A stretch of 64,000 bases of DNA from Ornithinicoccus hortensis (lineage in GTDB: Bacteria; Actinomycetota; Actinomycetes; Actinomycetales; Dermatophilaceae): the NCBI RefSeq assembly GCF_006716185.1, contig NZ_VFOP01000001.1, positions 2,480,001 through 2,544,000 on the forward strand, in the 5' to 3' direction. Below the pieces are notes generated by a model that was not told the DNA's origin, made no database searches, and worked only from the letters and a program-made list of their open reading frames with translations. Both the position numbers and the translations under genes were made by a program. Below, in pieces: positions 1 through 9,448 of the stretch (positions are counted from its first letter, which is position 1; each line of letters starts with the position of its first letter).

Positions 1-266
1 GGGAGACCACCTACTACCAGGTCCTGCAGGGGGAGGACCCGGTCTACGAGTGGATCAGCGGCACGGGTGCCCGGCCGGTGCTGCAGGCCCTGCCGGACGA
101 CCTGCGCCCTCGGTTCGTCGCCGAGTACCAGGAGCGGTTGCGGGCCGCCTACCCGGCCCAGCCGTTCGGCACCGTCCTGCCGTTCCGGCGGGTCTTCGCG
201 GTGGCCCGGCGCGGTGCGGTGGAGCACGGATCACACCCCGCCCCGGAGGGCACCAGGGACCGCTAG
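1..266 (+). CDS. tam: trans-aconitate 2-methyltransferase-like protein, C-terminal part
   Basis: The window opens inside this gene; about 87 C-terminal residues are visible and the frame ends at a TAG at 264-266. The residues ETTYYQVLQGEDPVYEWISG and the ending VLPFRRVFAVARR match the C-terminus of the SAM-dependent trans-aconitate methyltransferase (Tam) family, which methylates trans-aconitate, an inhibitor by-product of the citric acid cycle. The methyltransferase core and SAM-binding motif lie outside the window, so the assignment rests on the C-terminal signature only. It runs in the same direction as the MFS gene downstream but is separated from it by an operator-like palindrome. Confidence 0.7.
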   Translation, partial: ETTYYQVLQGEDPVYEWISGTGARPVLQALPDDLRPRFVAEYQERLRAAYPAQPFGTVLPFRRVFAVARRGAVEHGSHPAPEGTRDR

Positions 267-272
267 ACTCCG

Positions 273-290
273 GGTGAACAATCGTTCACC
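273..290. promoter_or_regulatory. palindromic operator upstream of MFS-tetR pair
   Basis: A perfect inverted repeat with 7 bp arms (GGTGAAC / GTTCACC) and a 4 nt centre (AATC) lies 15 bp upstream of the MFS start codon. Size and symmetry suit a TetR-family dimer. The TetR gene encoded at the end of the same operon is the obvious candidate ligand; this is inference from position. Confidence 0.55.
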
Positions 291-305
291 GCCCCTAGGA
301 GGATC

Positions 306-2354
306 GTGCCCAGGTCCGCCCCACCGAGCGAGGCCGTCTCCCCGTCAGGCAGCCAGCCCACCGGACGCAAACAACCGTCGACGGCGCTGGTCATCACCGT
401 GCTCGCGCTGTGCGGCACCCTGGTCTCGTTGCAGCAGACCCTGGTGCTGCCGCTCCTGCCGGACTTCCCGGAGATCCTGAACACCTCCAGCGACAACGCC
501 AGCTGGCTGGTGACCGTCACCCTCCTCACCGCGGCGGTCGGCACCCCGATCGTCTCGCGCCTGGCCGACATGTTCGGCAAGCGGCTGATGATGGTGGTCT
601 GCCTGGTCACCGTCATCCTCGGCTCGCTGATCGCCGCGCTCAGCCCGTCGTTGCCCCTGGTCCTCACCGGGCGGGGGCTCACCGGCTTCGGCGCGTGCCT
701 GGTGCCGGTCGGGATCAGCATCATGCGGGACCACCTGCCGGCCGAGCGGGTGGGGTCCGGCGTGGCCCTGATGAGTGCCACCCTCGGGATCGGCGGCGCC
801 GTCGGTATGCCGTTGGCCGGCGTCATCTACGAGGGCCTGGACTGGCACGCCCTGTTCTGGGTGTCCGGGGCGTTCGCGGTCCTCATGCTGGCCCTGGTCG
901 TCTGGGTCGTGCCGGAGTCGACGGTGCGAACCCGCGGACGTTTCGACTACCTCGGGGCGGTGCTGCTGTCGGCCGCGCTCTCCAGCCTGCTCCTGGCGAT
1001 CTCCAAGGCCGGGAGCTGGGGCTGGACCTCCGAGCGCACCATCGTGCTGCTGGTCCTGGCGGTGCTGATCCTGTCGGCGTGGGTCCCGTGGGAGCTGCGC
1101 TCGGGGCAGCCGCTGGTCGACATCCGCACCTCGACCCGGCGGACCGTGCTGTTGACGAACGCCGCGTCGATCCTGATCGGGTTCGCGATGTTCACAAACT
1201 TCCTGACCAGCGCCCAGCAGGTGCAGATGCCGGCGGCGACCGGCTACGGCTTCGGGCTCTCCGTGGTGGAGACCGGCCTGGCCATGTTGCCCGGCGGCAT
1301 CCTGATGGTGGCGATGTCCCCGGTCGCGGCCTGGCTGATCCGGCGGTTCGGCGCGCGGGAGATGCTGATGGCCGGTGCGCTGGTGATCGGCGTCGGCTTC
1401 GTGCTGCGCGTCTTCCTGCACAGCCGCCTGCTGGACGTCCTCGTGGCCTCCGCCGTCGGGTCGCTGGGCACCGCCCTGGCCTTCGCCGCCATGCCGATCC
1501 TGATCATGCGCTCGGTCCCGATCACCGAGACCGCCTCGGCCAACGGCCTGAACACCCTGCTCCGCTCGATCGGCACGTCCACCGCCAGCGCCACCGTGGC
1601 CGCCGTCTTCGCCGCGTCCGTGATCGACGTCGAGGGCGCACCGGTGCCCAGCATCGAGGGCTACCAGCTGGTCTTCTGGCTCGGCACGGCGGCGGCGCTG
1701 GGTGGGGCCACGATCGCCGCCTTCATCCGGCGGCACGTCCCGGTGGCCGCCCGTGAGGCCCAACCGGCGGACGAGCGGGTGTCCGTCGAGCGGGCCGAGG
1801 TCAAGCCCGAGGGCACCGAGCACGAACTGATCGTCCGCGGTCTGGTCACCGGGCGGTCCGACAAGCCGATCAAGCAGGCGGTCGTGACCGTGCTGCACCC
1901 CGACGGACGGCACATCGACTGGGGACGCACCGACAACCACGGGGCGTTCGCGCTGGCGCTGCCGGGGTCGGGCCGCTACCTCGTCGTCGCCTCGGCCGAC
2001 GGGTGGGCGCCCCAGTCGGGCCTGGTGGACCTGGGCGAGGAGGAGATCGAACCGATCCGGATGGTGCGCCGGCTGACCCTGACGGGGCTGGTCACGGACG
2101 ACGGGGTGCCGCTGCCGGGCGTGATGCTCTCGCTGATCCGGCACAGCGGCGAGTACGTCGCCACTGCGCACGCCGACGACGAGGGCCGCTACGAGATCGG
2201 GCTGCCCCCACCCGGGCGCTACGTCCTGACCGTCGTCGAGCCGGTGAACACCCGGACCCGGTCGCGGGCCGTGCAGGTCGGGTCCACCTCCAGCACCCTG
2301 GACATCGACCTGCTCACCGGCGTCCCGCCGCACCCGGAGCGAGCGGCCCTGTGA
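306..2354 (+). CDS. DHA2-type (14-helix) MFS drug transporter with tandem C-terminal regulatory-like domains
   Basis: 682 residues. After a short hydrophilic N-terminus (about 25 residues) there are about 14 membrane helices up to roughly residue 475. An MFS motif A (SRLADMFGKR) lies at residues 84-93. The family exports drugs or lipophilic compounds by proton antiport. The unusual part is a soluble tail of about 200 residues that carries two beta-sandwich repeats (about 505-585 and 592-672). They resemble carboxypeptidase regulatory-like (Ig-fold) domains, with the recurring pattern of glycine-rich strands and a YVLTV/YLVVAS-type core. The start is a GTG behind AGGAGG at 297-302, with only 3 nt spacing. 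The stop overlaps the TetR start by 4 nt, so the two are probably translationally coupled. Confidence 0.85.
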   Translation: MPRSAPPSEAVSPSGSQPTGRKQPSTALVITVLALCGTLVSLQQTLVLPLLPDFPEILNTSSDNASWLVTVTLLTAAVGTPIVSRLADMFGKRLMMVVCLVTVILGSLIAALSPSLPLVLTGRGLTGFGACLVPVGISIMRDHLPAERVGSGVALMSATLGIGGAVGMPLAGVIYEGLDWHALFWVSGAFAVLMLALVVWVVPESTVRTRGRFDYLGAVLLSAALSSLLLAISKAGSWGWTSERTIVLLVLAVLILSAWVPWELRSGQPLVDIRTSTRRTVLLTNAASILIGFAMFTNFLTSAQQVQMPAATGYGFGLSVVETGLAMLPGGILMVAMSPVAAWLIRRFGAREMLMAGALVIGVGFVLRVFLHSRLLDVLVASAVGSLGTALAFAAMPILIMRSVPITETASANGLNTLLRSIGTSTASATVAAVFAASVIDVEGAPVPSIEGYQLVFWLGTAAALGGATIAAFIRRHVPVAAREAQPADERVSVERAEVKPEGTEHELIVRGLVTGRSDKPIKQAVVTVLHPDGRHIDWGRTDNHGAFALALPGSGRYLVVASADGWAPQSGLVDLGEEEIEPIRMVRRLTLTGLVTDDGVPLPGVMLSLIRHSGEYVATAHADDEGRYEIGLPPPGRYVLTVVEPVNTRTRSRAVQVGSTSSTLDIDLLTGVPPHPERAAL

Positions 2355-2941
2355 GCGTGCCGGAGCAGCCGGGGGAAGGGCCTCCCGCGGTGTCGGGCAC
2401 CCGCGAGCAGGTCCTCCAGGTGGCCCGGAGGCTGTTCGGGGAGCGCGGCTACGGTGCGGTCACCATCCGGGAGATCGCGGCGGAGGCGGGCGTGTCGGCC
2501 GCCCTGGTGATGAAGGTGGGGGGCTCCAAGGAGCAGCTGCACGCCGACGCGACCCCGCTGGAGCCGGTCCCGCTGGAGCCGGACGTCCCGTTCGGGGACA
2601 TGGGGGAACTGCTGGTCCGCCGGATGCTGACCCGGCGGGAGGAGGAGGTCGCCGAGCCGTGGCTGCGGGCGCTCTACCTGGTGGCCGACGCCCCGGACCC
2701 GACGGCCGCGCGGGCCGACTTCCGGGCCAGGTTCCTGGCCCGGTTCGACGAGGCCGCGGACCGTAACCCCGGGGGCGCGCACCGGGTGGACCTGCTGGCC
2801 TGTCTCATGGTGGGCCTGGCGGCCGGGACCAGGACCTTCCGGCTGCTGCCGCCCGACGCGACCGACCTCGACCGGGTGGTGCGGGAGTACGGGCGCTTCG
2901 CCCAGGACCTCATCGACGGGATCGTCGGACCGGCCACCTAG
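2351..2941 (+). CDS. TetR-family transcriptional regulator
   Basis: 196 residues. The N-terminal helix-turn-helix (about residues 25-65, with TIREIAAEAGVSAALVMKVG as recognition region) is typical of TetR. The rest is a helical ligand-binding domain that I cannot assign to a ligand. The GTG start overlaps the transporter stop in a GTGA junction. It probably represses the transporter and itself through the palindrome at 273-290. The usual F-Y motif after the recognition helix (VYYHF-like) is replaced by VMKVGGSKE, a pattern seen in a subgroup of TetR proteins. Confidence 0.85.
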   Translation: MSVPEQPGEGPPAVSGTREQVLQVARRLFGERGYGAVTIREIAAEAGVSAALVMKVGGSKEQLHADATPLEPVPLEPDVPFGDMGELLVRRMLTRREEEVAEPWLRALYLVADAPDPTAARADFRARFLARFDEAADRNPGGAHRVDLLACLMVGLAAGTRTFRLLPPDATDLDRVVREYGRFAQDLIDGIVGPAT

Positions 2942-2950
2942 GCTAGAGCC

Positions 2951-4468
2951 ATGACTGTGCGCCGGGTGATGGGTCTGGAGACCGAGTTCGGGATCACCGC
3001 CCAGGGCGAGCCCCAGGCCAACCCGATCCTGCTCTCCGGGCAGGCGGTGCGGGCATACGTGCTCTCCGCCGGTCCCGGCCGGGCGCTGCCGACCGGCTCG
3101 GGCTGGGACTACGCCGACGAGACGCCGTTGCGCGACGCCCGCGGCTACGAGATGGCCCGCGCGCTGGCGGACGTCAGCCAGCTGACCGACGAGGACGACC
3201 CGACGACCGCCAACTCGGTGCTCTCCAACGGGGCCCGCCTCTACGTCGACCACGCCCACCCGGAGTACTCCTCGCCCGAGGTGCTCACCCCGCGCGACGC
3301 GGTGACCTGGGACCGGGCCGGTGAGCTGGTGATGCGGCAGGCCTGCGAGGCGCTGGCCGCGCAGGGCCGGAAGCTGCGCATCTACAAGAACAACGTCGAC
3401 GGCAAGGGCGCCTCCTACGGCTACCACGAGAACTACCTGATGCCCCGGGAGATCCCCTTCCTGCGGATCGCCCGGGCGCTGATCCCGTTCTTCGTCGCCC
3501 GCCAGGTGGTCTGTGGCGCCGGCCGGGTCGGCATCGGGACGAGCTCGCAGGAGCCCGGCTTCCAGATCAGCCAGCGGGCCGACTACATGGAGACCGACAT
3601 CGGCCTGGAGACGACGCTGAAGCGGCCCATCGTGAACACCCGGGACGAGCCGCACTCCGCCGCCGAGAAGTACCGCCGGCTGCACGTCATCGTCGGCGAC
3701 GCGAACCTGGCCGACACCTCCACCCTGCTCAAGGTGGGCATGACCAGCCTGGTCCTCGGTCTCATCGAGCAGGACCGGGCGCCGGACCTCGAGCTGGCCG
3801 ACCCGGTGGCCGCGATCCGCACCTTCTCCCGGGACACCACGCTGCGGGCGACCGTCCCCACCACCGACGGCCGACAGGTGCGCGCGCTGGACATCCTCGC
3901 GGCCTACCGGGAGGCCGTGGCGGGTGTGGCGGCCGACGAGGCCCCCGGCTGGGAGCCGGACCCGGACACCACCGAGGTGCTGGACCTCTGGGACGACGTC
4001 ACCGCCCGGCTGGGCCGGGACCCGATGGACCTGGCCGGCGAGCTGGACTGGGTGGCCAAGCTGTCGCTGCTGCAGGCCTACCGCGACCGGGGCGGGCTGG
4101 AGTGGGGCGACCCCACGCTGGCCGCGATCGACATCCAGTATGCCGACCTCGACCCGTCCCGCGGGTTCGGCGTGCGGATGCGCGACAGCGGCCGGCTGCG
4201 GTCGCTGGTGGACGCCGCCGCCGTGGAGACCGCCGTGCACACCCCGCCGGAGGACACCCGCGCCTTCTTCCGCGGCAGCTGCGTCAGCCGCTACCCGGAG
4301 GAGATCCGGGCGGCCTCCTGGGACTCGGTCGTCTTCGCGGTGGGCGACCGGGGGCTGCGCCGGGTGAGCCTGCCCGAGCCGTTGCTCGGCACCCGGAAGG
4401 ACACCGGCGAGCTGCTGGAGACGCACGCGGGCGCGGCCGCACTCCTGGAGGCCCTGCGCACACGTTAG
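2951..4468 (+). CDS. dop: deamidase/depupylase of Pup
   Basis: 505 residues with the glutamine-synthetase-like fold shared by Dop and PafA. The signature GLETEFGI at residues 7-14 carries the metal-binding glutamate. An insertion after about residue 38 (LSAGPGRALPTGSGWDYAD) is the Dop-specific loop absent from PafA. Dop converts the C-terminal Gln of Pup to Glu and removes Pup from substrates. It starts 9 nt after tetR. A TAGGCT box at 2939-2944 sits 6 nt before the ATG, so the transcript may be leaderless and independent of the tetR operon. The pup gene follows after about 60 nt. Confidence 0.97.
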   Translation: MTVRRVMGLETEFGITAQGEPQANPILLSGQAVRAYVLSAGPGRALPTGSGWDYADETPLRDARGYEMARALADVSQLTDEDDPTTANSVLSNGARLYVDHAHPEYSSPEVLTPRDAVTWDRAGELVMRQACEALAAQGRKLRIYKNNVDGKGASYGYHENYLMPREIPFLRIARALIPFFVARQVVCGAGRVGIGTSSQEPGFQISQRADYMETDIGLETTLKRPIVNTRDEPHSAAEKYRRLHVIVGDANLADTSTLLKVGMTSLVLGLIEQDRAPDLELADPVAAIRTFSRDTTLRATVPTTDGRQVRALDILAAYREAVAGVAADEAPGWEPDPDTTEVLDLWDDVTARLGRDPMDLAGELDWVAKLSLLQAYRDRGGLEWGDPTLAAIDIQYADLDPSRGFGVRMRDSGRLRSLVDAAAVETAVHTPPEDTRAFFRGSCVSRYPEEIRAASWDSVVFAVGDRGLRRVSLPEPLLGTRKDTGELLETHAGAAALLEALRTR

Positions 4469-4531
4469 GGTCGACCCACCGGGCGGAGACGCCGGGTGAC
4501 ACACGGTGAGCACCACGGAGAGGACGAGGTC

Positions 4532-4732
4532 ATGGCCGGTCAGGAGCAACAGCGCAGGCCCGAGCGTCGCGAGGACGCCGACACCCCACCCGAGCCCACC
4601 CCCGCGGTGCCGCAGGCGGCGGACCAGAAGCGGGACGCCGAGGTCGACGACCTGCTGGCCGAGATCGACGGCGTGCTGGAGACCAACGCCGAGGAGTTCG
4701 TGCACGGCTTCGTGCAGAAGGGTGGCCAGTGA
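4532..4732 (+). CDS. pup: prokaryotic ubiquitin-like protein Pup
   Basis: 66 residues, mostly polar and predicted disordered, with a coiled-coil-prone segment ([12 protein letters not shown]) that binds the proteasomal ATPase. It ends in GGQ, so the terminal Gln must be deamidated by Dop before PafA can ligate it to substrate lysines. The ATG at 4532 is preferred over an upstream in-frame GTG at 4496 because GAGGACGAGG lies just before it and the resulting length matches the family. The stop overlaps the prcB start (GTGA). Confidence 0.97.
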   Translation: MAGQEQQRRPERREDADTPPEPTPAVPQAADQKRDAEVDDLLAEIDGVLETNAEEFVHGFVQKGGQ

Positions 4733-5553
4733 CCGGGCGTGCCGAGTCCCAGCTGCCGGCCAGCTTCCGCAGCGCGGGCAGTAGCTCCTTCACCGAGTTC
4801 CTCGGGGCGCACGCACCGCACCTGCTGCCCGGTGGACGGCCGGCAGTGGGAGAGGGTGCCGTGCCGGCGCCGCACGGGACCACCATCATCGCGCTGACCT
4901 TTACCGACGGCGTCGTCGTCGCCGGTGACCGGCGCGCCACGATGGGCAGCTTTATCGCCAACCGGGACATGCAGAAGGTGTTCACCGCGGACGAGTACTC
5001 CGCGGTCGGGATCGCCGGCACCGCCGGGGTCGCGATCGAGATCGTCAAGCTGTTCCAGGTCGAGTTGGAGCACTACGAGAAGATCGAGGGCACCCTGCTG
5101 TCGCTGGAAGGCAAGGCCAACCGGTTGGCGGCGATGATCCGCGGCAACCTCGGCGGCGCCATGCAGGGGCTGTCCGTCCTCCCGCTGTTCGCCGGCTACG
5201 ACCTGGGCCGGGAGGAGGGGCGGATCTTCTCCTACGACGTGACCGGCGGTTGTTACGAGGAGCAGCGGCACCACAGCATCGGGTCCGGCTCGCTCTTCGC
5301 CCGCGGCTCGCTGAAGAAGCTCTGGCACCCTGGGATGGACGAGGAGTCGACCGTGTCGGTCGCCGTGGAGGCGCTCTACGACGCCGCGGACGACGACTCG
5401 GCCACCGGCGGTCCCGACGCGGCCCGGCAGATCTTCCCCACCTGCGCCGTGGTCACCGCGGCCGGCGTGCGCTTCGTGGCGGACGACATACTGGAACAGC
5501 AGGTCGCGGCCCTGGTCGAGCGCCGCCGCGGCAACCCCGGAGGTGCCCGATGA
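4729..5553 (+). CDS. prcB: 20S proteasome beta subunit
   Basis: 274 residues. A 50-residue propeptide ends in APHG and is cleaved to expose Thr51 (mature TTIIAL), the catalytic nucleophile. Asp17 and Lys33 of the mature chain (in AGDRR and DMQKVF) complete the active site. It forms the inner rings of the degradative core particle. Its GTG overlaps the end of pup, and its own TGA overlaps the prcA ATG, a tightly coupled pup-prcB-prcA operon. Confidence 0.97.
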   Translation: MTGRAESQLPASFRSAGSSSFTEFLGAHAPHLLPGGRPAVGEGAVPAPHGTTIIALTFTDGVVVAGDRRATMGSFIANRDMQKVFTADEYSAVGIAGTAGVAIEIVKLFQVELEHYEKIEGTLLSLEGKANRLAAMIRGNLGGAMQGLSVLPLFAGYDLGREEGRIFSYDVTGGCYEEQRHHSIGSGSLFARGSLKKLWHPGMDEESTVSVAVEALYDAADDDSATGGPDAARQIFPTCAVVTAAGVRFVADDILEQQVAALVERRRGNPGGAR

Positions 5554-6401
5554 ACTTCCCGATGTACGTCTCGCCCGAGCAGTTGATGAAGGACCGGGCG
5601 GACTTCGCCCGCAAGGGGATCGCCCGCGGCCGCTCGGGGCTGGTGCTGGGCTACGCCAACGGCATCGCGTTCGTGACCGAGAACCCGTCGCGCACGCTGC
5701 ACAAGGTCTCCGAGATCTACGACCGGATCGCCTTCGCGGCGGTCGGCAAGTACAACGAGTTCGAGAACCTGCGGGTCGCCGGGATCCGGTATGCCGACCT
5801 GCGCGGCTACTCCTACGACCGCAGCGACGTGTCGGCGCGCGGGCTGGCCAACGCCTACGCGCAGACGCTGGGCACCGTCTTCATCCAGGAGTCCAAACCG
5901 TACGAGGTGGAGATCGTCGTGGCCCAGGTCGGGGCCGAGCCGGACGGGGACCAGTTGTACCGGCTGACCTACGACGGGTCGGTGACCGAGGAGCGCGGCT
6001 TCGTCGCGATGGGCGGGGCGAGCGAGGCCCTCACCACGACGCTGCGCGAGCGGTGGCAGCCCGGCCTGGCGCTCGATGCCGTGCTGCACCTGGGCGTCGA
6101 CCTGCTCAGCGTGGACCAGGAGGGCGAACGGCGCGAGATCGGCCCGGAGCACCTGGAGGTGGCGGTGCTGGACCGGCGCCGCCCGCGGCGGGCGTTCCGA
6201 CGGATCAGCGGTCCACTGCTCGAGGCGCTGCTGGAGCGCGGCGGCCCGACCACGGACATCCCCACGCAGGACGACGCCCGCCCCGGCCCCCACGACACGC
6301 TGACCGGTGAGGACCTGCGGCCCGCGGGCACCGAACCGGCCGGCGAGGGGCTGCCGACCAGCAACCCGCAGACCCAGCAGGACGCACCGGAAGACTCCTG
6401 A
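5550..6401 (+). CDS. prcA: 20S proteasome alpha subunit
   Basis: 283 residues. The N-terminus ([20 protein letters not shown]) is the conserved gate-forming segment of actinobacterial alpha subunits. The fold continues to about residue 235. The last 45 or so residues ([11 protein letters not shown] onward) are a low-complexity acidic tail without a clear role; the extreme C-terminus of alpha subunits contacts no ATPase. ATG overlaps the prcB stop and is preceded by GGAGGTG. It forms the outer rings that gate access to PrcB. Confidence 0.97.
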   Translation: MNFPMYVSPEQLMKDRADFARKGIARGRSGLVLGYANGIAFVTENPSRTLHKVSEIYDRIAFAAVGKYNEFENLRVAGIRYADLRGYSYDRSDVSARGLANAYAQTLGTVFIQESKPYEVEIVVAQVGAEPDGDQLYRLTYDGSVTEERGFVAMGGASEALTTTLRERWQPGLALDAVLHLGVDLLSVDQEGERREIGPEHLEVAVLDRRRPRRAFRRISGPLLEALLERGGPTTDIPTQDDARPGPHDTLTGEDLRPAGTEPAGEGLPTSNPQTQQDAPEDS

Positions 6402-6438
6402 GCACGGGCGGGCAGGACCCACCGCTTAGGGTGAGGCC

Positions 6439-7839
6439 ATGGAACGCCGGATCTTCGGGATCGAGACCGAGTTCGGTGTCCACTGTGCCTTCACGGGGGA
6501 GCGGAGGCTGGCCCCGGATGAAGTCGCCCGCTACCTGTTCCGCAAGGTGGTCAGTTGGGGCCGCTCCAGCAACGTCTTCCTGGGCAACGGGTCGCGCCTC
6601 TACCTGGACGTGGGGTCCCACCCGGAGTACGCCACGGCCGAGTGCGACGACCTGGACGAGTTGGTCGCCCACGACAAGGCCGGCGAGACGATCCTGCACG
6701 ACCTGGCGCTGGACGCCGAGCAGCGGATGGCCGACGAGGGGATCTCGGCGCGGGTCTACGTACTGAAGAACAACGTGGACTCCCGGGGCAACTCCTACGG
6801 CTGCCACGAGAACTACCTGATCCGCCGGCAGGGCGAGCTGAGCCGGATCACCGACACGCTCATCCCGTTCCTGATCACCCGCCAGCTGATCGCGGGTGCC
6901 GGGCGGCTGCACGTCACCGGTGACCACGCGGTCTACCTGATCAGCCAGCGCGCCGACCACATCTGGGACGGGCTGAGCTCGGCCACCACCCGGTCCCGCC
7001 CGATCATCAACACCCGCGACGAGCCGCACGCCGACGCCGAGCGGTTCCGCCGGCTGCACGTCATCGTGGGCGACTCCACGATGAGCCAGACCACCACGCG
7101 GCTCAAGGTCGCCAGCACGGACCTGGTGCTGAAGATGATCGAGGCCGGCACCCCGCTGGGCGACTATGCCCTGGACAACCCGATCCGCGCGATCCGCGAC
7201 ATTTCCCGGGACCTGGAGGGACGGCATACCCTCGCGTTGTCCAACGGGCGCACCATGACGGCCGTGGAGATGCAGACCGAGTTCCTGGCCAGGGTGAGTC
7301 GGTACGCGCGGTCCTCCGGGCTGGCCGAGCGCGAGCCCTACCGGTCGGTGCTGGACCTGTGGGAGCGGACCCTGCGGGCGATCGAGACCCAGGACTTCTC
7401 GCTGGTCGACACCGAGGTCGAGTGGGTGATGAAGCTGCGCACGCTGCGCGAGTATGCCGAGGCGCACGACCTGCCGATGACGCACCCGCGCGTGCAGCAG
7501 CTGGACCTGGCCTGGCACGACATCCACCCCACGCGGGGGCTGTTCAGCATCCTGACCCGGCGCGGTCGGGCGGCCACGGTCGTGGGTCCGGAGCGGATCG
7601 AGACAGCGACGCACACCGCGCCGCAGACGACCCGGGCCAAGCTGCGCGGCGACTTCGTGCGGGCAGCCCAGGAGCACCGGCGCGACTTCAGCGTCGACTG
7701 GGTGCACCTGAAGCTCAACGACGCCGCCCAGCGGACCGTGCTGTGCAAGGACCCGTTCGTCAGCGAGGACCACCGGATCACCGACCTGATCGACTCGATC
7801 CGCAGCGGAACGCGACCGGGATCACACCGCCTGATCTGA
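6439..7839 (+). CDS. pafA: Pup-protein ligase
   Basis: 466 residues, homologous to Dop but without its loop. [11 protein letters not shown] at the N-terminus provides the magnesium-binding glutamate. PafA activates the C-terminal glutamate of Pup with ATP and joins it to substrate lysines. The gene lies 37 nt after prcA and has its own TAGGGT box at 6427-6432, 6 nt before the ATG, consistent with a leaderless internal promoter. Confidence 0.97.
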   Translation: MERRIFGIETEFGVHCAFTGERRLAPDEVARYLFRKVVSWGRSSNVFLGNGSRLYLDVGSHPEYATAECDDLDELVAHDKAGETILHDLALDAEQRMADEGISARVYVLKNNVDSRGNSYGCHENYLIRRQGELSRITDTLIPFLITRQLIAGAGRLHVTGDHAVYLISQRADHIWDGLSSATTRSRPIINTRDEPHADAERFRRLHVIVGDSTMSQTTTRLKVASTDLVLKMIEAGTPLGDYALDNPIRAIRDISRDLEGRHTLALSNGRTMTAVEMQTEFLARVSRYARSSGLAEREPYRSVLDLWERTLRAIETQDFSLVDTEVEWVMKLRTLREYAEAHDLPMTHPRVQQLDLAWHDIHPTRGLFSILTRRGRAATVVGPERIETATHTAPQTTRAKLRGDFVRAAQEHRRDFSVDWVHLKLNDAAQRTVLCKDPFVSEDHRITDLIDSIRSGTRPGSHRLI

Positions 7840-7915
7840 GCCGCTCAGCAGGCTCCCAGGCACGCCGGGTTACCCTGGGGTGTTCCCAACGACCTGCGAC
7901 AGACAAGGATGGCGC

Positions 7916-8929
7916 GTGCGCTCTCCCACACTCCGGCTGCTCAGCGTGGCCCTGGCCACCGGGCTGCTCCTGACCGCCTGCGGCGACGGTGACGGCGACG
8001 GCACCGATACCGACCAGAGCACGGCCACCGCCGGCGACGACGCCGCCGCGACCTCGATCGCCCCGCGGGGCGATCTCGCCGACGTGGCGCTGGAGGAGGT
8101 CGACGGTGCCCCGGCCCTGACCCTGGGCGGGACCGTGTTCGCCGAGGGCGATGTCCCCTTCTCCGCCGCCGAGACCGCCGTGCAGGAGGTGAGTGCCGGG
8201 GAGGGCGAGGAGATCACCGCCGAGCACCACGTCCGGGTCCGCTACATCATGGTCAATGGCACGAGTGGCGAGGAGATCGTCAACTCGGTGGCCGACGACC
8301 AGGAGGTCACCTTCGACCTGTCCCAGGAGACCCTGCTGCCGGGGTTGAAGAACGCCCTGGTCGGCACGGCTCCCGGCGCCGAGGTGATCACCGCGATGAC
8401 CCCGGCCGACGCGTTCGGCGAGGGCGGGCAGCCCGACCTCGGGGTGACCGGGGCCGACACCCTCATCGCCTACATCGAGGTCGTGTCCGCACACGTGCCG
8501 CTGAGCCAGGCCGAGGGCACCGACGTGGACCCCGTCGAGGGCCTGCCGACCGTGGAGGCCGACGGGACCACCCCGGCGCAGGTCACCATCCCCGACGGTG
8601 AGGACCCCCCGACCGACCTGGTCGTCCAGCCGCTCATCGAGGGCGAGGGCGCCGAGGTGCAGGCGGGGCAGCAGCTCACCGTGCACTACACCGGTGTGAA
8701 GTGGAGCGACGGCGAGCAGTTCGACTCCTCGCTGGAGCGCGGCGAGCCGTTCGCCTTCCAGGTCGGGGCCGGTCAGGTCATCACGGGCTGGGACGAGGGC
8801 CTGGTCGGCCAGAAGGTCGGCAGCCGGGTGCTGCTCGTCATCCCGCCGGACCAGGCCTACGGCGACGACGACCCGAACCTCGGCGGCGAGACCCTGGTTT
8901 TCGTCGTCGACATCCTGGACGCCGACTGA
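7916..8929 (+). CDS. FKBP-type peptidyl-prolyl isomerase, lipoprotein
   Basis: 337 residues from the GTG at 7916, which has AAGGA 7 nt upstream; an upstream in-frame GTG at 7880 lacks this. A lipoprotein signal peptide ends in LLLTAC (Cys about residue 22), followed by an Asp/Gly-rich linker. Two FKBP-like domains follow. The first (about 85-195) is degenerate and lacks most aromatic pocket residues. The second (about 240-337) is canonical, with VHYTGVKWSDGEQFDSS and GWDEGLVGQKVGSR. It should fold proteins outside the membrane. FKBP genes commonly follow pafA in actinobacteria. Confidence 0.92.
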   Translation: MRSPTLRLLSVALATGLLLTACGDGDGDGTDTDQSTATAGDDAAATSIAPRGDLADVALEEVDGAPALTLGGTVFAEGDVPFSAAETAVQEVSAGEGEEITAEHHVRVRYIMVNGTSGEEIVNSVADDQEVTFDLSQETLLPGLKNALVGTAPGAEVITAMTPADAFGEGGQPDLGVTGADTLIAYIEVVSAHVPLSQAEGTDVDPVEGLPTVEADGTTPAQVTIPDGEDPPTDLVVQPLIEGEGAEVQAGQQLTVHYTGVKWSDGEQFDSSLERGEPFAFQVGAGQVITGWDEGLVGQKVGSRVLLVIPPDQAYGDDDPNLGGETLVFVVDILDAD

Positions 8930-9012
8930 CGCCCTCACCCACAGCAGGCGCGGCACGCCGACCGGCGTGACCGCATACGAGAACCACGACCGCACCACAA
9001 GGAGCACCGCGG

Positions 9013-9390
9013 ATGAGCGAGAAGACCAAGCCCGAGATCGACTTCCCCGGCGACAACCCGCCCGGCGAGCTGGTGATCGAGGACATCGTCGTCGGTGACG
9101 GCGCCGAGGCCACGGCCGGCAGCACCGTCCTGGCGCACTACGTCGGCGTTGCCTGGTCCACCGGCGAGGAGTTCGACGCCTCCTGGAACCGCGGCGAGCC
9201 GCTGGCCTTCCGGGCCGGTGTCGGCCAGGTCATCCAGGGCTGGGACCAGGGCATCCTGGGCATGAAGGTCGGCGGCCGGCGCAAGCTGACCATCCCGCCG
9301 CACCTGGGCTACGGCGACCGCGGCGCCGGCGGTGCCATCAAGGGCGGCGAGACGCTGATCTTCGTGGTCGACCTGGAGGACGTGCGCTAG
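9013..9390 (+). CDS. FKBP-type peptidyl-prolyl isomerase, cytosolic
   Basis: 125 residues, a single FKBP domain filling the protein. Conserved active-site elements are YVGVAWSTGEEFDASW, VIQGWDQGILGMKVGGRR and YGDRGAGGAIKGGETLIF. There is no signal peptide. The ATG is preceded by AAGGAGC at 8999-9005. It is a paralogue of the second domain of the preceding lipoprotein, so the pair probably arose by duplication and serves the two sides of the membrane. Confidence 0.95.
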   Translation: MSEKTKPEIDFPGDNPPGELVIEDIVVGDGAEATAGSTVLAHYVGVAWSTGEEFDASWNRGEPLAFRAGVGQVIQGWDQGILGMKVGGRRKLTIPPHLGYGDRGAGGAIKGGETLIFVVDLEDVR

Positions 9391-9414
9391 TCCGCCTCCG
9401 GAAGGCTCGGCGGA
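9391..9414 (+). terminator. hairpin after FKBP gene
   Basis: TCCGCC and GGCGGA form a 6 bp stem around a 12 nt loop directly after the FKBP stop codon. There is no U-tract. It lies 3 bp from the palindrome half next to the IS element, so it could also belong to that repeat unit. Confidence 0.35.
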
Positions 9415-9418
9415 GACT

Positions 9419-9432
9419 GCAGGATTATCGGG
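9419..9432. repeat. left arm of palindrome split by IS110
   Basis: GCAGGATTATCGGG at 9419-9432 is the exact reverse complement of CCCGATAATCCTGC at 10772-10785 on the other side of the insertion element. Joined together they would make a 14 bp-arm palindrome of the same core sequence as the one at 13137-13161. Confidence 0.85.
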
Positions 9433-9448
9433 ACGCTCCTATGGACCG

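Noticed and set aside
4496-4531. Longer Pup starting at the GTG at 4496
   Set aside because: No ribosome binding site there; the ATG at 4532 has one and gives the family length.
2219-4705. Very long open frame on the minus strand opposite tetR and dop
   Set aside because: High-GC shadow frame; the sense strand encodes clear Dop and regulator families and the translated shadow has biased His/Gly/Arg/Val composition.
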